Shown: positions 25,815 to 34,823, counted from the stretch's first letter. The stretch is 64,000 nucleotides of DNA from Pseudomonadota bacterium (GCA_018830485.1 JAHJRQ010000016.1:1-64000); one strand, 5' to 3'. Program-made: numbers and translations. The notes: a model not told the origin generated them from the letters alone.

Positions 25815-26789
25815 ATGATTTTTCCTGAATACCGGGCCCGCAGGCTCAGGCAGAACGAAAATTTCCGGGCGCTTATCCGGGAGACCAGCATTGCTCCGGC
25901 TCACCTTGTCTACCCGCTTTTTGTCATGCCCGGCAAGGGAGTGCGGGAAGAGGTGTCGTCCATGCCCGGGGTGTTCCGGATATCCGTGGACCAGTTGGCC
26001 AAGGAGGCCAAGGAGTGCATGGGGCTGGGATTGAACGCCGTCATCCTTTTCGGGTTGCCCGACAAGAAGGATTCGAAGGGCTCGGGGGCGCATGCCAAGG
26101 ACGGCATCATCCAGCGCGCCATCAAGGAGTTGAAGAATACGGCCCCTGCGCTCACGGTGTGCACCGATGTCTGCCTGTGCGAATACACCAGCCATGGCCA
26201 TTGCGGCATTCTCCTCGACGAGGTGGTGGACAACGACTCAACCCTGGAGGTGCTGGCCAGGATCGCGCTTTCCCATGCCCAGGCCGGGGCCGACATGGTC
26301 GCGCCTTCGGATATGATGGATGGCCGGGTTGCCGAAATCCGGGGGATCCTGGATGAGAATAACTTCCACATGCTACCTATCATGTCCTATGCCGTGAAAT
26401 ACGCCTCCGCGTTTTACGGGCCTTTCCGGGACGCGGCGGAATGCGCGCCCCAGCACGGCGATCGCAAGGCCTACCAGATGGACCCGGCAAACGTGCGGGA
26501 GGCGCTGCGGGAGGCGACCCTGGATGTGGAAGAAGGCGCGGACATTCTGATGGTCAAGCCGGCCATGGCCTATCTGGACGTGATCAGCCGGTTGCGCGAT
26601 GAGTTTGATCTGCCCATCGCCGCCTACCACGTGAGCGGAGAGTACGCCATGATCAAGGCCGCCGCGGCCAATGGCTGGATCGACGGGGAAAAGGTCATGC
26701 ATGAGAGCCTGCTCTCCATCCGGCGTGCTGGCGCGGATATCATCATCACCTATTTTGCCAAGGAAATGGCCAAGCTGCTCAATAAATAG
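25815..26789 (+). CDS. hemB: Delta-aminolevulinic acid dehydratase (porphobilinogen synthase)
   Basis: A 324-residue enzyme joining two 5-aminolevulinates to porphobilinogen, the second common step of tetrapyrrole (heme, siroheme, cobamide) synthesis. Schiff-base lysines are K195 ([16 protein letters not shown]) and K248 ([10 protein letters not shown]). The catalytic-zinc cysteines C120, C122 and C130 ([13 protein letters not shown]) are all present, so this is the zinc type, not the Mg-only type. GGAGAG eight bases before the ATG at 25815 decides the start over a TTG at 25809. It closes the long operon from mrp. Confidence 0.96.
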   Translation: MIFPEYRARRLRQNENFRALIRETSIAPAHLVYPLFVMPGKGVREEVSSMPGVFRISVDQLAKEAKECMGLGLNAVILFGLPDKKDSKGSGAHAKDGIIQRAIKELKNTAPALTVCTDVCLCEYTSHGHCGILLDEVVDNDSTLEVLARIALSHAQAGADMVAPSDMMDGRVAEIRGILDENNFHMLPIMSYAVKYASAFYGPFRDAAECAPQHGDRKAYQMDPANVREALREATLDVEEGADILMVKPAMAYLDVISRLRDEFDLPIAAYHVSGEYAMIKAAAANGWIDGEKVMHESLLSIRRAGADIIITYFAKEMAKLLNK

Positions 26790-26820
26790 GCGGAGGTCCA
26801 CACGACGGCCATTGCGGCAC

Positions 26821-26860
26821 ATACAAGGGGAGAAGGGAGTCATTCCTTCTCCCCTTGTAT
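26821..26860. terminator. Strong hairpin between hemB and the ComEA-like gene
   Basis: A 16-bp stem (ATACAAGGGGAGAAGG paired with CCTTCTCCCCTTGTAT) with an 8-base loop, between convergent genes. There is no T tract on either side, so it may act as a weak terminator or 3'-end stabiliser. Confidence 0.55.
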
Positions 26861-27195
26861 GTGGGGGTGCATGGCGTTTCGTTGGCTGTTACTTTGTAAC
26901 CGTGATGCTGCTGCCCAGTTTTTCGACGATCTTGGGACCGATTCCTTTTACCTTGCTCAGATCTTGTGTTGATTTGAACTGGCCGTTTTTTTGCCGGTAC
27001 TCGACAATGGCCTGCGCCTTGGCAGGGCCGATGCCTTGCAAGCCGTTGAGTTCCTTTGCCGTGGCTTTGTTGATATCCACGGCGGCAAAAGCGACGGCAG
27101 CCCAGCATAAACATCCGCACAGCGTTGAAAGAATAATTTTCAGCATGGAGTTCCTCCGAGAAAAAGAATGAAGAGCACGCCATGCACCCCCGCAT
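26859..27195. repeat. 18-bp inverted repeat flanking the ComEA-like gene
   Basis: ATGTGGGGGTGCATGGCG at 26859-26876 is the reverse complement, with one mismatch, of 27178-27195. The two arms bracket the whole helix-hairpin-helix gene and its ribosome site. The repeat is seen directly; its meaning is open. Confidence 0.7.
26889..27146 (-). CDS. ComEA-like exported helix-hairpin-helix protein
   Basis: An 85-residue protein: signal peptide about 1-21 (MLKIILSTLCGCLCWAAVAFA), then a single ComEA-type domain, VDINKATAKELNGLQGIGPAKAQAIVEYR...VKGIGPKIVEKL, with two GIGP hairpins that bind DNA backbone non-specifically. Small ComEA proteins bind DNA in the periplasm during uptake; that role is plausible but unproved here. 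GGAGGAACTCC stands just before the ATG at 27146, so a longer open frame is not used. A near-perfect 18-bp inverted repeat flanks the gene. Confidence 0.88.
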   Translation of the reverse strand: MLKIILSTLCGCLCWAAVAFAAVDINKATAKELNGLQGIGPAKAQAIVEYRQKNGQFKSTQDLSKVKGIGPKIVEKLGSSITVTK

Positions 27196-27369
27196 GGTTG
27201 CTCAAGTGAAACAGGCAGGGTCACTGCCTGACCGTTTTGTGCTGCCGAAAGGGTATTTGATAGTTAGGAGCATGTCAAGATGGAAAATGAAAAAAAATAG
27301 CGCTGTGGATGGGGGAGCAGAAGTGTGTCTCGTGAAGCCTGTCTGCAATATGGAGATGGGTGCGGGCGC

Positions 27370-28131
27370 TTATCCGATGGAGGAGGAAGTGGGGAGCGCA
27401 GGTGGCAGGGGGGTGAGCAGGTAGTCGGTTCTCACATTGCCGAGGCTTGCGAAAATGGTGGCCTTGAGGGCAGGGTCGTTTTCGTACATGGGGGTGAGCC
27501 AAGAGCGGATCTTTTCCCTGCGGGAGTCCGCGGCAAGCGGGCAGGGGTTGGCCACTGGGGTAATGCCCAGGCTTTGGCCGAGCGCAACGATCCGTTTTTT
27601 TTCCACCATGGCCAAGGGACGAATAAGGGTCAGCTTGCCGCCGAACAGTTCCTGTCTTGGCGCCATGGCGCTGAGGTTTCCCCCGTAGAACATATTGAGG
27701 AAAAACGTCTCGATGATGTCCTCCTGGTGGTGGCCGAAGGCGAGTTTGTTGCAGTGATGTTCTTCGGCCAGGGAGAAAAGCCGGTTGCGGCGTTGCCTGG
27801 CGCAGTGATAGCAGCCGTTTTTGCCGTTTTCGGCGGCGAGCGCCGTGTGGCCGAAGTCGGTTCGCTCCATCAGCATGGGCAGATCCATGCGGCGGAGCTG
27901 TTCCCGGACCAGGTCGTATTCCGCGCCGCCGAAACCCATGTCAAGATGCACCGCCAGAAGCTCATAGCGGATTGGCGCCTTGCGGAGCCATTCCTTGAGC
28001 AGCCAGGAGAGGACCAGGCTGTCGACGCCGCCGGACACCGCAATCATCACCCGGTCGCCGTCGGCCAGCATCCGGTAGAGATGCATGGCCCGGCCGACAA
28101 GGTGATTGAATTGCTTGGGGATGGCGCACAC
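27370..28131 (-). CDS. TtcA-like PP-loop tRNA thiolation enzyme
   Basis: A 253-residue ATP pyrophosphatase of the TtcA/TtuA group, which adds sulfur to tRNA (2-thiocytidine 32 in TtcA). The PP loop is SGGVDSLVLSWLL. CYHC (before ARQRRNRLF) and a third cysteine in VANPCPLAAD are the cluster ligands typical of the family. The motif KLAFGHHQEDIIETFFLNMFYGG is well conserved. I take GTG at 28131, which follows the lipoprotein stop by eight bases; an ATG at 28215 would overlap that gene by 76 bases. The exact tRNA target is inferred. Confidence 0.8.
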   Translation of the reverse strand: MCAIPKQFNHLVGRAMHLYRMLADGDRVMIAVSGGVDSLVLSWLLKEWLRKAPIRYELLAVHLDMGFGGAEYDLVREQLRRMDLPMLMERTDFGHTALAAENGKNGCYHCARQRRNRLFSLAEEHHCNKLAFGHHQEDIIETFFLNMFYGGNLSAMAPRQELFGGKLTLIRPLAMVEKKRIVALGQSLGITPVANPCPLAADSRREKIRSWLTPMYENDPALKATIFASLGNVRTDYLLTPLPPALPTSSSIG

Positions 28132-28139
28132 GGGCAGGA

Positions 28140-28775
28140 CTATTTTTTCAGATAGGGGCAGTCGGCAATTTTTTGCTTGATCCCGTCGCGGGCAAGTTCC
28201 TCGGCGCTGAGCCATTTCATGCCGCGCTTCGCCTTGGTGAAGAATTGGAACATGTTGGCAAGCAGGGGTTGCTGGGTTTCGTTGAACATTCCGGAGCAGA
28301 TGGTCTGTCCGGTATCCGCATGGATGAGTTTGTATTCAAAGGCGACAGAGGCCGGGCTGGCAATGGAATATTCGGTTCCCTCCCGTTCAGTGAAGCGGTG
28401 CAGGGTGCAGAGAAGCACGGCATCGGCTTTTTGGGTCCGGCAGATGGTGACGGCCGCGGTTGTCCTGCACCGGATCATGTCTTTTTCCAGGGCATCGCGT
28501 TGTCCCGCGGTGAGAAGGGCGATATCCTCCCTGCCGGAAAAATACTCCGCCAGCAGTGTGTCCACGAGCTTTTGGCCCGTTTCAAGCTGCTGCGTTTCCT
28601 TGGGCGATCGGCCCCCCTGGCTCTCCAGGTCGATTTCCACCGGGAGCACAACGATTGTTTTTACCGGGAGCAATTCCTCGGGCTGGACCTGGGCGGTTGT
28701 CCGTGCGCAACCGGAAAGCAGGATGAGTGCGGTCAGGCTGGCAAGAAAAATGGTGTACGGTTTACAGAATGTCAC
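28140..28775 (-). CDS. Putative outer-membrane or periplasmic lipoprotein
   Basis: A 211-residue protein with a lipoprotein signal: basic N-terminus, hydrophobic core and lipobox LLSGC (C23). The mature part begins with a beta strand KTIVVLPVEIDLES, and has four further cysteines (CRTTAAVTIC, LLC, TIC). A region near 100-180 (ADAVLLCTLHRFTEREG, FEYKLIHADTG) resembles the general layout of GNA1162/CsgG-type assembly lipoproteins, but I do not recognise the family with certainty. It lies between hisB and the TtcA-like gene, all on the minus strand. Confidence 0.7.
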   Translation of the reverse strand: MTFCKPYTIFLASLTALILLSGCARTTAQVQPEELLPVKTIVVLPVEIDLESQGGRSPKETQQLETGQKLVDTLLAEYFSGREDIALLTAGQRDALEKDMIRCRTTAAVTICRTQKADAVLLCTLHRFTEREGTEYSIASPASVAFEYKLIHADTGQTICSGMFNETQQPLLANMFQFFTKAKRGMKWLSAEELARDGIKQKIADCPYLKK

Positions 28776-28796
28776 GATGATTTCTCCAGTGTGAAA

Positions 28797-29396
28797 TTAT
28801 AAGGATCCTTTGGAGGATACGGGGCCCTGGGCGCGCGGGTCAATGGTGGTTGCCTCGTCAAGAGCCCGGCCCAAGGCCTTGAAGATTGCTTCAAGAATAT
28901 GGTGGGTGTTCTCGCCATGGGCCATTTCAACATGAATGGTCAGGCCGCCGTGCTGGGCCAGGGCGCGAAGGAATTCCTTGGCCAGTTGGGTGTCGAAGTC
29001 GCCGACCTTTTGTTCGAGAAAGGCAACACCATAATGCAGATACGGCCTGTTGGAGCAATCCAGGGTTACCCGGACCAGGGTCTCATCCATGGGCAAGGCG
29101 CAGAAGCCGTAGCGCCGGATGCCGCCAAAATCCCGCAATGCGTTTTTCAGGGCCTGGCCCAGGCAGATGCCAAGGTCTTCAACCGTGTGGTGCGCATCAA
29201 CCTCCGTATCCCCGGAGGCGCGGATGGCGAGATCAAAAAAGCCGTGCACGGCAAAGAGGGTGAGCATGTGATCCATAAAGGGCACACCGGATGCACACTG
29301 TACCTGGCCCGTGCCGTCAAGGGCGAAAGAGAGGGCGATGTCGGTTTCCTTGGTTTTTCGTTTCACTTCGCTTTGCCGGGCTCTCTGCGCTGCCAT
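28797..29396 (-). CDS. hisB: Imidazoleglycerol-phosphate dehydratase
   Basis: A 199-residue monofunctional HisB catalysing the sixth step of histidine synthesis. The manganese-binding histidine motifs are present: PFMDHMLTLFAVHG near residues 40-52 and DAHHTVEDLGICLG near 66-79, and their repeat EMAHGENTHHILEAIFKA near 157-174. AGGAG precedes the ATG by seven bases. No other his gene is adjacent, so histidine genes are dispersed. A promoter candidate lies upstream. Confidence 0.95.
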   Translation of the reverse strand: MAAQRARQSEVKRKTKETDIALSFALDGTGQVQCASGVPFMDHMLTLFAVHGFFDLAIRASGDTEVDAHHTVEDLGICLGQALKNALRDFGGIRRYGFCALPMDETLVRVTLDCSNRPYLHYGVAFLEQKVGDFDTQLAKEFLRALAQHGGLTIHVEMAHGENTHHILEAIFKALGRALDEATTIDPRAQGPVSSKGSL

Positions 29397-29480
29397 GGGT
29401 TGCTCCTGAATTATCTGGCTGCTTGCTCATAAGCCAGTCTCATCATTAAAGAAAACAGGTAAAAAAATAAGGTTGCTTGT

Positions 29481-29510
29481 TTATACCAAGTTCCGGCGGC
29501 TTCCGGCAAT
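29481..29510 (-). promoter_or_regulatory. Candidate promoter upstream of hisB
   Basis: On the minus strand TTGCCG (29510-29505), 18 bases, then TATAAA (29486-29481), about 85 bases before the hisB ATG. The -35 is weak. Confidence 0.4.
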
Positions 29511-29630
29511 AGGAATCCCCGGGGTACTCATGGAAAAGATTGTAATAACAAAATATTATGGATAGTTATGTCGGCCTGGCTGGCGAGGCGGCCAGGAGGG
29601 CAAAATTATCCCATGCGCACAGGTTTTTTG

Positions 29631-29659
29631 TTGACAACCCCTTCCCACATTGTTATACA
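29631..29659 (+). promoter_or_regulatory. Near-consensus sigma-70 promoter of tRNA-Gly
   Basis: Perfect -35 TTGACA (29631-29636), spacer of 17, -10 TATACA (29654-29659). Transcription should start about 20 bases before the tRNA and may read on into rplM-rpsI. Confidence 0.85.
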
Positions 29660-29687
29660 TCTGGCGTTTTTCACATACTGAAAATGA

Positions 29688-29762
<75 letters not shown>

Positions 29763-29809
29763 TTTTTGTTTAAGGCTCGAGTCCGTGGGCCTATTTGCAT
29801 TGACCGACA

Positions 29810-29842
29810 GCCCGTCCTGCATTTTTTCATGGCAGAACGGGC
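29810..29842 (+). promoter_or_regulatory. Hairpin in the rplM leader (possible L13 autoregulatory site)
   Basis: GCCCGT-C-CTGC pairs with GCAG-A-ACGGGC, one mismatch in ten pairs plus an 11-base loop, about 50 bases before the L13 start codon. It lacks a T tract. A ribosomal-protein leader or processing site between the tRNA and the mRNA would fit; I cannot tell which. Confidence 0.4.
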
Positions 29843-29892
29843 CATTTTGACTTATATAGATATATTCTATTTCGTTTTGCGAGGGCTTTGAA

Positions 29893-30321
29893 ATGAAGAC
29901 TTATTTGACCCCGGTCAAAGATATTGAACGCAAGTGGCTGATCGTTGACGCCCAGGACAAGGTACTTGGCCGTTTGGCTTCCGAGATTGCCACCCGTCTG
30001 CGCGGCAAGCACAAGGCCAATTTCTGCACCTTCCAAGATGTCGGCGATTTTGTCATCGTGGTCAATGCGGACAAGGTTCGTCTGACCGGCAGGAAGTGGG
30101 ACGACAAGGTGTATCGTCATCATACCGGTTTTATGGGCGGCTTGAAGGAAAAGACCGCCAAGGCACTCATGGCGGAAAAGCCGGAAGAAATGTTGCGCAA
30201 GGCTGTACGCGGCATGTTGCCCAAGAACACCCTGGGCCGTGCTCAACTGAAGAAATTAAAGGTATATGCCGGAACGGAGCATCCCCATACCGCCCAGCAG
30301 CCTGAGTCTCTGGAATTATAA
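29893..30321 (+). CDS. rplM: Ribosomal protein L13
   Basis: A 142-residue 50S subunit protein, one of the early-assembling 23S binders. The N-terminus [22 protein letters not shown] and the [20 protein letters not shown] segment are diagnostic, as is the ML(P)KNTLGR...[16 protein letters not shown] tail. Length is normal. It forms the usual operon with rpsI, which follows after 32 bases. Confidence 0.98.
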   Translation: MKTYLTPVKDIERKWLIVDAQDKVLGRLASEIATRLRGKHKANFCTFQDVGDFVIVVNADKVRLTGRKWDDKVYRHHTGFMGGLKEKTAKALMAEKPEEMLRKAVRGMLPKNTLGRAQLKKLKVYAGTEHPHTAQQPESLEL

Positions 30322-30353
30322 GATCCTGTTAAAACAGGTATTGGAGCTTGAAC

Positions 30354-30749
30354 ATGGCAGATAATAGTTTTTACGCGACCGGAAAAAGAAAGACTGCGGT
30401 TGCCAGGGTGTGGTTGAAACCTGGTTCCGGCAACATTCAGGTCAACAAGATGAGCGTGCCGGATTATTTCGGCGGCGGTTTTGACTACCTGCAGAAGGTT
30501 GCCAAGCCTTTGGCTCTGACCGACACCGGGGCAAAATTTGATGTAATGGCCACCCTGACCGGCGGCGGCAAGATTGCCCAGACCGAGGCTCTGCGCCACG
30601 GGATTGCCCGGGCTCTGCTGATCGTTGACCCCGAGCACCGGCCGGCCTTGAAAAAAGCGGGTTTTCTGACCCGCGACCAGCGCATGAAAGAGCGGAAGAA
30701 ATATGGCCAGAAATCGGCCAGAGCGAGGTTCCAGTTCTCCAAGCGTTAA
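30354..30749 (+). CDS. rpsI: Ribosomal protein S9
   Basis: A 131-residue 30S protein whose C-terminal tail (ARFQFSKR) reaches the P-site tRNA anticodon. The N-terminal [15 protein letters not shown] and the central [19 protein letters not shown] are family signatures. GGAG stands eight bases before the ATG at 30354; a TTG two codons upstream is not needed. A terminator follows. Confidence 0.98.
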   Translation: MADNSFYATGKRKTAVARVWLKPGSGNIQVNKMSVPDYFGGGFDYLQKVAKPLALTDTGAKFDVMATLTGGGKIAQTEALRHGIARALLIVDPEHRPALKKAGFLTRDQRMKERKKYGQKSARARFQFSKR

Positions 30750-30799
30750 TCGTTGCCTGGTATTGCCTGGTCAATATCACCAACACTATTGTGTATCTC

Positions 30800-30840
30800 A
30801 TCAGGGGAAGGCGCCTATCGCTCTTCCCCTGATTTTTTTT
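30800..30840 (+). terminator. Terminator of rplM-rpsI
   Basis: Perfect 11-bp stem ATCAGGGGAAG / CTTCCCCTGAT over a 12-base loop, followed by eight T. Confidence 0.9.
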
Positions 30841-30884
30841 GGCCTGTGTCTGGCCCTGTGGTTTCTAGCTGAGTGGAGATGAAG

Positions 30885-31916
30885 ATGGTACGAGTCGGCA
30901 TTGTCGGTGCATCCGGATACACTGGGGCGGAGCTTGTCCGGATACTGTGCAACCATCCCGAGGTTGAGATTGCGGTGGCCACCTCCCGGCAATACGCCGG
31001 GAAACCCCTTTCGCAGGTTTTTCCCAGCCTGCAGGGGCGGGCGGATATTGTCTGCGAAGATCTCCCGGTTGAAACGCTTGTCCAGCGGGCTGATTTCTTC
31101 TTTACCGCGGTGCCCCATCAGACCGCCATGGACATCGTGCCGCAGTTGGTGGCCGCAGGGAAGAAGGTGGTCGATCTCTCCGCCGATTTCCGGATCCATG
31201 ACGCGCAGGTTTACGAGCAGTGGTACCAGGCCCATAGCGCCAAGGATCTGCTGGCCGCCGCGGTGTACGGGTTGCCCGAGCTGCATCGGGCCTCGATCCG
31301 CAACACGCAATTGGTTGCCAATCCCGGCTGCTACCCGACCAGCGTCATCCTGGGGCTGGCGCCCCTGCTCAAGGCCGGCCTTGTTGATCCCCAAACCATT
31401 ATCATCGATTCGAAATCAGGGGTCTCCGGAGCAGGGCGGGCGGCGCAGGTAGGCTCGCTTTACTGTGAGGTGGCCGACGGTTTCAAGGCATACAAGGTGG
31501 GCGAGCACCGGCATACCCCGGAGATCGAGCAGGAGCTGGGCGGGTTGTGCGGCCAGCCGGTGACGGTATCCTTTACCCCGCATCTGGTGCCGATGTCACG
31601 GGGCATTCTCAGCACGATCTACGCAAAAGCGATCAAGCCGCTCTCCGGGTTGACCGAACTCTATCAGGATTATTATAAAGAGGAGGAGTTTGTCCGGGTT
31701 TGCGCAGCCGGGCAGTATCCCGCTACCCAGTACATCCGGGGCAGCAATTACTGCGATATCGGCGCCAAGTTCGATCCGCGCACCGGCCGGGTCATCATCC
31801 TCTCCGCCATAGACAACGTGGTCAAGGGCGCCTCCGGGCAAGCGGTGCAGAACATGAATCTCATGTGCGGCTTTCCGGAGAACACCGGGCTGAGAATCGT
31901 CCCCCTTTTCCCGTAG
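30885..31916 (+). CDS. argC: N-acetyl-gamma-glutamyl-phosphate reductase
   Basis: A 343-residue NADPH-dependent reductase in arginine synthesis. The dinucleotide loop is [13 protein letters not shown], the active-site cysteine is C149 in NPGCYPTS, and the [11 protein letters not shown] segment carries the catalytic histidine. Three starts are possible (GTG 30873, ATG 30879, ATG 30885); the last has GGAG six bases upstream. truA starts six bases after its stop, so these genes form an operon with aspC-like downstream. Confidence 0.96.
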   Translation: MVRVGIVGASGYTGAELVRILCNHPEVEIAVATSRQYAGKPLSQVFPSLQGRADIVCEDLPVETLVQRADFFFTAVPHQTAMDIVPQLVAAGKKVVDLSADFRIHDAQVYEQWYQAHSAKDLLAAAVYGLPELHRASIRNTQLVANPGCYPTSVILGLAPLLKAGLVDPQTIIIDSKSGVSGAGRAAQVGSLYCEVADGFKAYKVGEHRHTPEIEQELGGLCGQPVTVSFTPHLVPMSRGILSTIYAKAIKPLSGLTELYQDYYKEEEFVRVCAAGQYPATQYIRGSNYCDIGAKFDPRTGRVIILSAIDNVVKGASGQAVQNMNLMCGFPENTGLRIVPLFP

Positions 31917-31922
31917 CGCGCA

Positions 31923-32684
31923 GTGCGAAACATCAAGCTTGTTTTGGCCTACGACGGGACTGGGTATGCCGGTTGGCAGAGGCAGTTGGGCCAACCCGCC
32001 ATCCAGCAGGTTGTGGAAGAGGCCATTGCCCGTCTGACCCAGGCTCCGGTCATTCTGCACGGGGCTGGACGAACCGATGCCGGGGTGCATGCCCAGGGGA
32101 TGACGGCCAATTTTCAGACCGATTCGGTCATCCCCCTTTCCGGCTTGGTGAAGGGGCTCAACAGCATGCTGCCCGAGGCTATCCGGGTGCTTGACGCCGA
32201 AAAGGTTGCGCATGATTTTCATGCGCGTTATAACGCCACGGGCAAGGTGTATGAGTATGCCTTCATGGCCACGGAGATCATGCCGCCCTGCCAGCGGCTG
32301 TACGCCGCTCAGGTCCGCGCCCCTTTTATGTGCGGCGCGGTGCGGCTCTGTTTGCCGATGGTGGTCGGCACCCATGATTTCAGCAGTTTTGAGGCTTCCG
32401 GCTCCCGCGATCTTACAATCACCGGAGGGAGGGGCGCCGTGCGGACGATCTTTGCCGCTCGCCTTGACGAGGATGGAAAAGATTCGCGGATGTTTCGGCT
32501 GACCATCGCCGGAGACGGCTTCTTGAGGCATATGGTGCGCAACATTGTCGGCACCTTGTTTGGTGTGGGGCGGGGGCGATTGACCCCCCTTGATTTTCAG
32601 GAGATCGTGGCTGCCCGGGATCGAACCCTGGCCGGAGCAACCGCGCCTGCCAAGGGCTTGACCTTGAAAACAGTGTTGTACTGA
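31923..32684 (+). CDS. truA: tRNA pseudouridine(38-40) synthase TruA
   Basis: A 253-residue enzyme that makes pseudouridine in the tRNA anticodon arm. It starts with GTG and reads RNIKLVLAYDGTGYAGWQRQ, the standard N-terminus. The catalytic aspartate D52 is in GAGRTDAGVHA, and FLRHMVRNIVGTL near the end binds RNA. Length is typical. Confidence 0.95.
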   Translation: MRNIKLVLAYDGTGYAGWQRQLGQPAIQQVVEEAIARLTQAPVILHGAGRTDAGVHAQGMTANFQTDSVIPLSGLVKGLNSMLPEAIRVLDAEKVAHDFHARYNATGKVYEYAFMATEIMPPCQRLYAAQVRAPFMCGAVRLCLPMVVGTHDFSSFEASGSRDLTITGGRGAVRTIFAARLDEDGKDSRMFRLTIAGDGFLRHMVRNIVGTLFGVGRGRLTPLDFQEIVAARDRTLAGATAPAKGLTLKTVLY

Positions 32685-32749
32685 GTTGTGTCGGCTTCGT
32701 GGGGTGACTGCCGGAGCTTTTTTGCAAACGCCATTACTAAGGAAACAAA

Positions 32750-33958
32750 ATGGAAGCGGAAATTATTACTCTTGCGGCACGAGTCAAGCAGATCAAACCT
32801 TCTCCCACCCTGGCGGTGAACGCCAAGGCCAAGGCCCTGAAGGCCGCTGGGGCGGACATCCTCAATTTCAGCGTGGGCGAGCCGGATTTCGATACCCCTC
32901 CCCATGTGCGCGAAGCCGGGAAAAAGGCCATTGACGAAGGGTTTACCCGCTACACCGCGGTGCCCGGCATTCCGGAGCTGCGGGAGGCAATTGCCAGCCG
33001 TCTGACCCAAGACAAAGGCTGGAGCTATGAACCCGATCAGATCCAGGTCTGCTGCGGCGGCAAGCACGGGCTTTACAACATGGCCCAGGCCCTGTTCGGC
33101 CCCGGCGACGAGGTGCTGATCCCGACCCCGTACTGGGTTTCCTATCCGCCCATCGTCCTGTTGGCCGGCGCCACCCCGGTGGAGGTGCCGCTTTCCGAGG
33201 CCAACGATTTCGACCTCACCGAGGAATTACTCACCCGCTACGCCACCCCGAAAACCAAGGCCATTATTCTGAACAGCCCGTCCAATCCGACCGGCGCCGT
33301 ATTTTCCGCCAAGGCCCTCGAGGCGGTGGCAAAGTTGGCCCTGGCCAATAAGTGGCTGATCATCTCCGACGATATCTACGACACCATTGTTTACGGCGAC
33401 GGCAAGCTGCCGCATATCTTGGATGTGGACAAGCGGCTCGCAGCCCAGACCCTGGTGCTCAACGGCGTGTCCAAGTCCTTTGCCATGACCGGTTGGCGCA
33501 TCGGCTATACGGCCGGGCCAAAGCAGATCATTGCGGCCATGAACAAGATCCAGAGCCAGAGCACCTCCAACCCGTGCTCCATCTCCCAGAAGGCGGCTCT
33601 GGCTGCGGTGAGCGGGCCCCAGGATTTCCCCACCATGATGCGGGACGCCTTTGTGCCCCGGCTTGACTTCATCATGGGCGCGCTGGGCAATATCCCCGGC
33701 GTAACCTGCGTGCGGCCCAAGGGCGCTTTTTACGTGTTTCCCAATGTTTCCGCCTATTACGGCAGAAACTTCAATGGGAAGGTGATGGCGAATTCGGTTG
33801 ATCTGGCGGATTATCTGCTGGATGAGGCCTTGCTGGCCACGGTGCCGGGCGCGGCTTTCGGGGCGGACAACTTTATCCGCTTCTCCTTTGCCACGGCCAT
33901 GGTGACCATTGAAGAGGGGATGAAGCGGCTGGCGGAAGCGTTGGGCAAACTTTCGTAG
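32750..33958 (+). CDS. Class I aspartate aminotransferase (PLP)
   Basis: A 402-residue fold-type I aminotransferase of the I-gamma/AspB type found in many bacteria. N-terminal substrate loop VGEPDFDTP, the PYWVSY aromatic stack over PLP, NSPSNPTGAVF, SDDIYD (PLP aspartate), and the Schiff-base lysine K242 in NGVSKSFAMTGWRIGY. Aspartate as substrate is the family norm; prephenate is an alternative. AAGGAA precedes the ATG by six bases. It closes the argC-truA operon. Confidence 0.93.
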   Translation: MEAEIITLAARVKQIKPSPTLAVNAKAKALKAAGADILNFSVGEPDFDTPPHVREAGKKAIDEGFTRYTAVPGIPELREAIASRLTQDKGWSYEPDQIQVCCGGKHGLYNMAQALFGPGDEVLIPTPYWVSYPPIVLLAGATPVEVPLSEANDFDLTEELLTRYATPKTKAIILNSPSNPTGAVFSAKALEAVAKLALANKWLIISDDIYDTIVYGDGKLPHILDVDKRLAAQTLVLNGVSKSFAMTGWRIGYTAGPKQIIAAMNKIQSQSTSNPCSISQKAALAAVSGPQDFPTMMRDAFVPRLDFIMGALGNIPGVTCVRPKGAFYVFPNVSAYYGRNFNGKVMANSVDLADYLLDEALLATVPGAAFGADNFIRFSFATAMVTIEEGMKRLAEALGKLS

Positions 33959-33969
33959 GGGGCCTGTCC

Positions 33970-34164
33970 TCAGCCCGGGCCGAAATCCTCGCGTGCGGAT
34001 TCGCTCAAGGCCCAGGTCCAACTGTCCAGGGGGCGCTCCTTTGAGAGCGCCTTCTGGCCGTTTTTTGTGTAGCACTGGAACACCCATTCTCCGCCTTTAA
34101 GGAAAACCCTGATAAGTCCTTGCGAGGGGTGCGTAAACCAGCCTTCAGTAAATGTGCCGTCCAT
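33970..34164 (-). CDS. Small hypothetical protein, 64 aa
   Basis: A 64-residue protein that I do not recognise: it begins MDGTFTEGWFTHPSQGLIRV and is rich in aromatic residues (five Trp/several Phe), with no membrane segment. AGGAGA stands about 11 bases before the ATG, a little far. The longer open frame to 34326 overlaps poorly conserved-looking sequence, so the shorter start is used. It converges on the aminotransferase gene and lies after the DtxR-type gene. Confidence 0.5.
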   Translation of the reverse strand: MDGTFTEGWFTHPSQGLIRVFLKGGEWVFQCYTKNGQKALSKERPLDSWTWALSESAREDFGPG

Positions 34165-34217
34165 GTGCCTGTCTTTCTCCTGAGTAGTGCGTCTGTATAC
34201 TCCCGCCTGCCATAGTT

Positions 34218-34709
34218 CTATTTTTCCAGACAGTGGGCAATACATTCCTTGCATTTCTTGTCGGTTTTTCCGGTCTGGCAGTATTTGCTGAATCCGGCGA
34301 TCAAATCGCTGCCGCCCCGCGGGCATTGTTCGATGAAACTGACAAACTGAGTCAGCCGGTCGATGATTTCCTTGGGCGCGGCATGTTCAATCTTGCAGGC
34401 GCCTTCCTCGGCAACCTTTTCCCCCACCGCCAGAACCTTGATGAAAAAATCCTTGAGCACCCGATGGCGGAGAATAACATCCTTGGCCATTTCCTGGCCT
34501 GCCGGGGTGAGGGTGATCACCTCATAGGGGGCATAATTGATCAACCCCTTCTGGGCCAGGGAGCGAAAGGCCTCGGTCACCGAGGAACGGCTGACCTTGA
34601 GCGTGCTGGCAATCTCCTTGGCTCTGGCCACCTGTTTTTCCGCGATGATGTGGAAGATGGTCTCCAGATAGTCTTCCAGGCTGGCGCTGAGTCGTTTGGG
34701 AGTCGTCAT
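34218..34709 (-). CDS. DtxR/MntR-family metal-dependent repressor
   Basis: A 163-residue regulator. An N-terminal winged helix (SASLEDYLETIFHIIAEKQVARAKEIASTLKVSRSSVTEAFRSLAQKGLI) is followed by the dimerisation/metal region (GQEMAKDVILRHRVLKDFFIKVL, then ACKIEHAAPKEIIDRL with Cys, Glu and His ligands). The C-terminus has a cysteine-rich stretch (C...CQTG..CKECIAHC) instead of an SH3 domain, as in FeoA-less Fe-type family members. Start 34709 matches the family N-terminus. Fe or Mn as corepressor is inferred. A TTAG/CTAA palindrome lies upstream. Confidence 0.87.
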   Translation of the reverse strand: MTTPKRLSASLEDYLETIFHIIAEKQVARAKEIASTLKVSRSSVTEAFRSLAQKGLINYAPYEVITLTPAGQEMAKDVILRHRVLKDFFIKVLAVGEKVAEEGACKIEHAAPKEIIDRLTQFVSFIEQCPRGGSDLIAGFSKYCQTGKTDKKCKECIAHCLEK

Positions 34710-34809
34710 GGCTTGAGTAGCTGTCCTCTGTGTGCGGATAGGGAAAGCAAGGGGGTACAATGTCAGGCAAGCTGCCGAATCGCTTCTTTTCGTCTTTGTA
34801 CGAATAATC

Positions 34810-34823
34810 TTAGGATACACTAA
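34810..34823 (-). promoter_or_regulatory. Possible DtxR/MntR-type operator
   Basis: TTAGGATACACTAA is an imperfect TTAGG/CCTAA-type palindrome about 100 bases before the regulator start. Consistent with autoregulation but short. Confidence 0.35.

Noticed and set aside
34233-34823. A 196-codon open frame antisense to the DtxR-type gene
   Set aside because: It overlaps a gene with a full winged-helix and metal-site pattern on the other strand.
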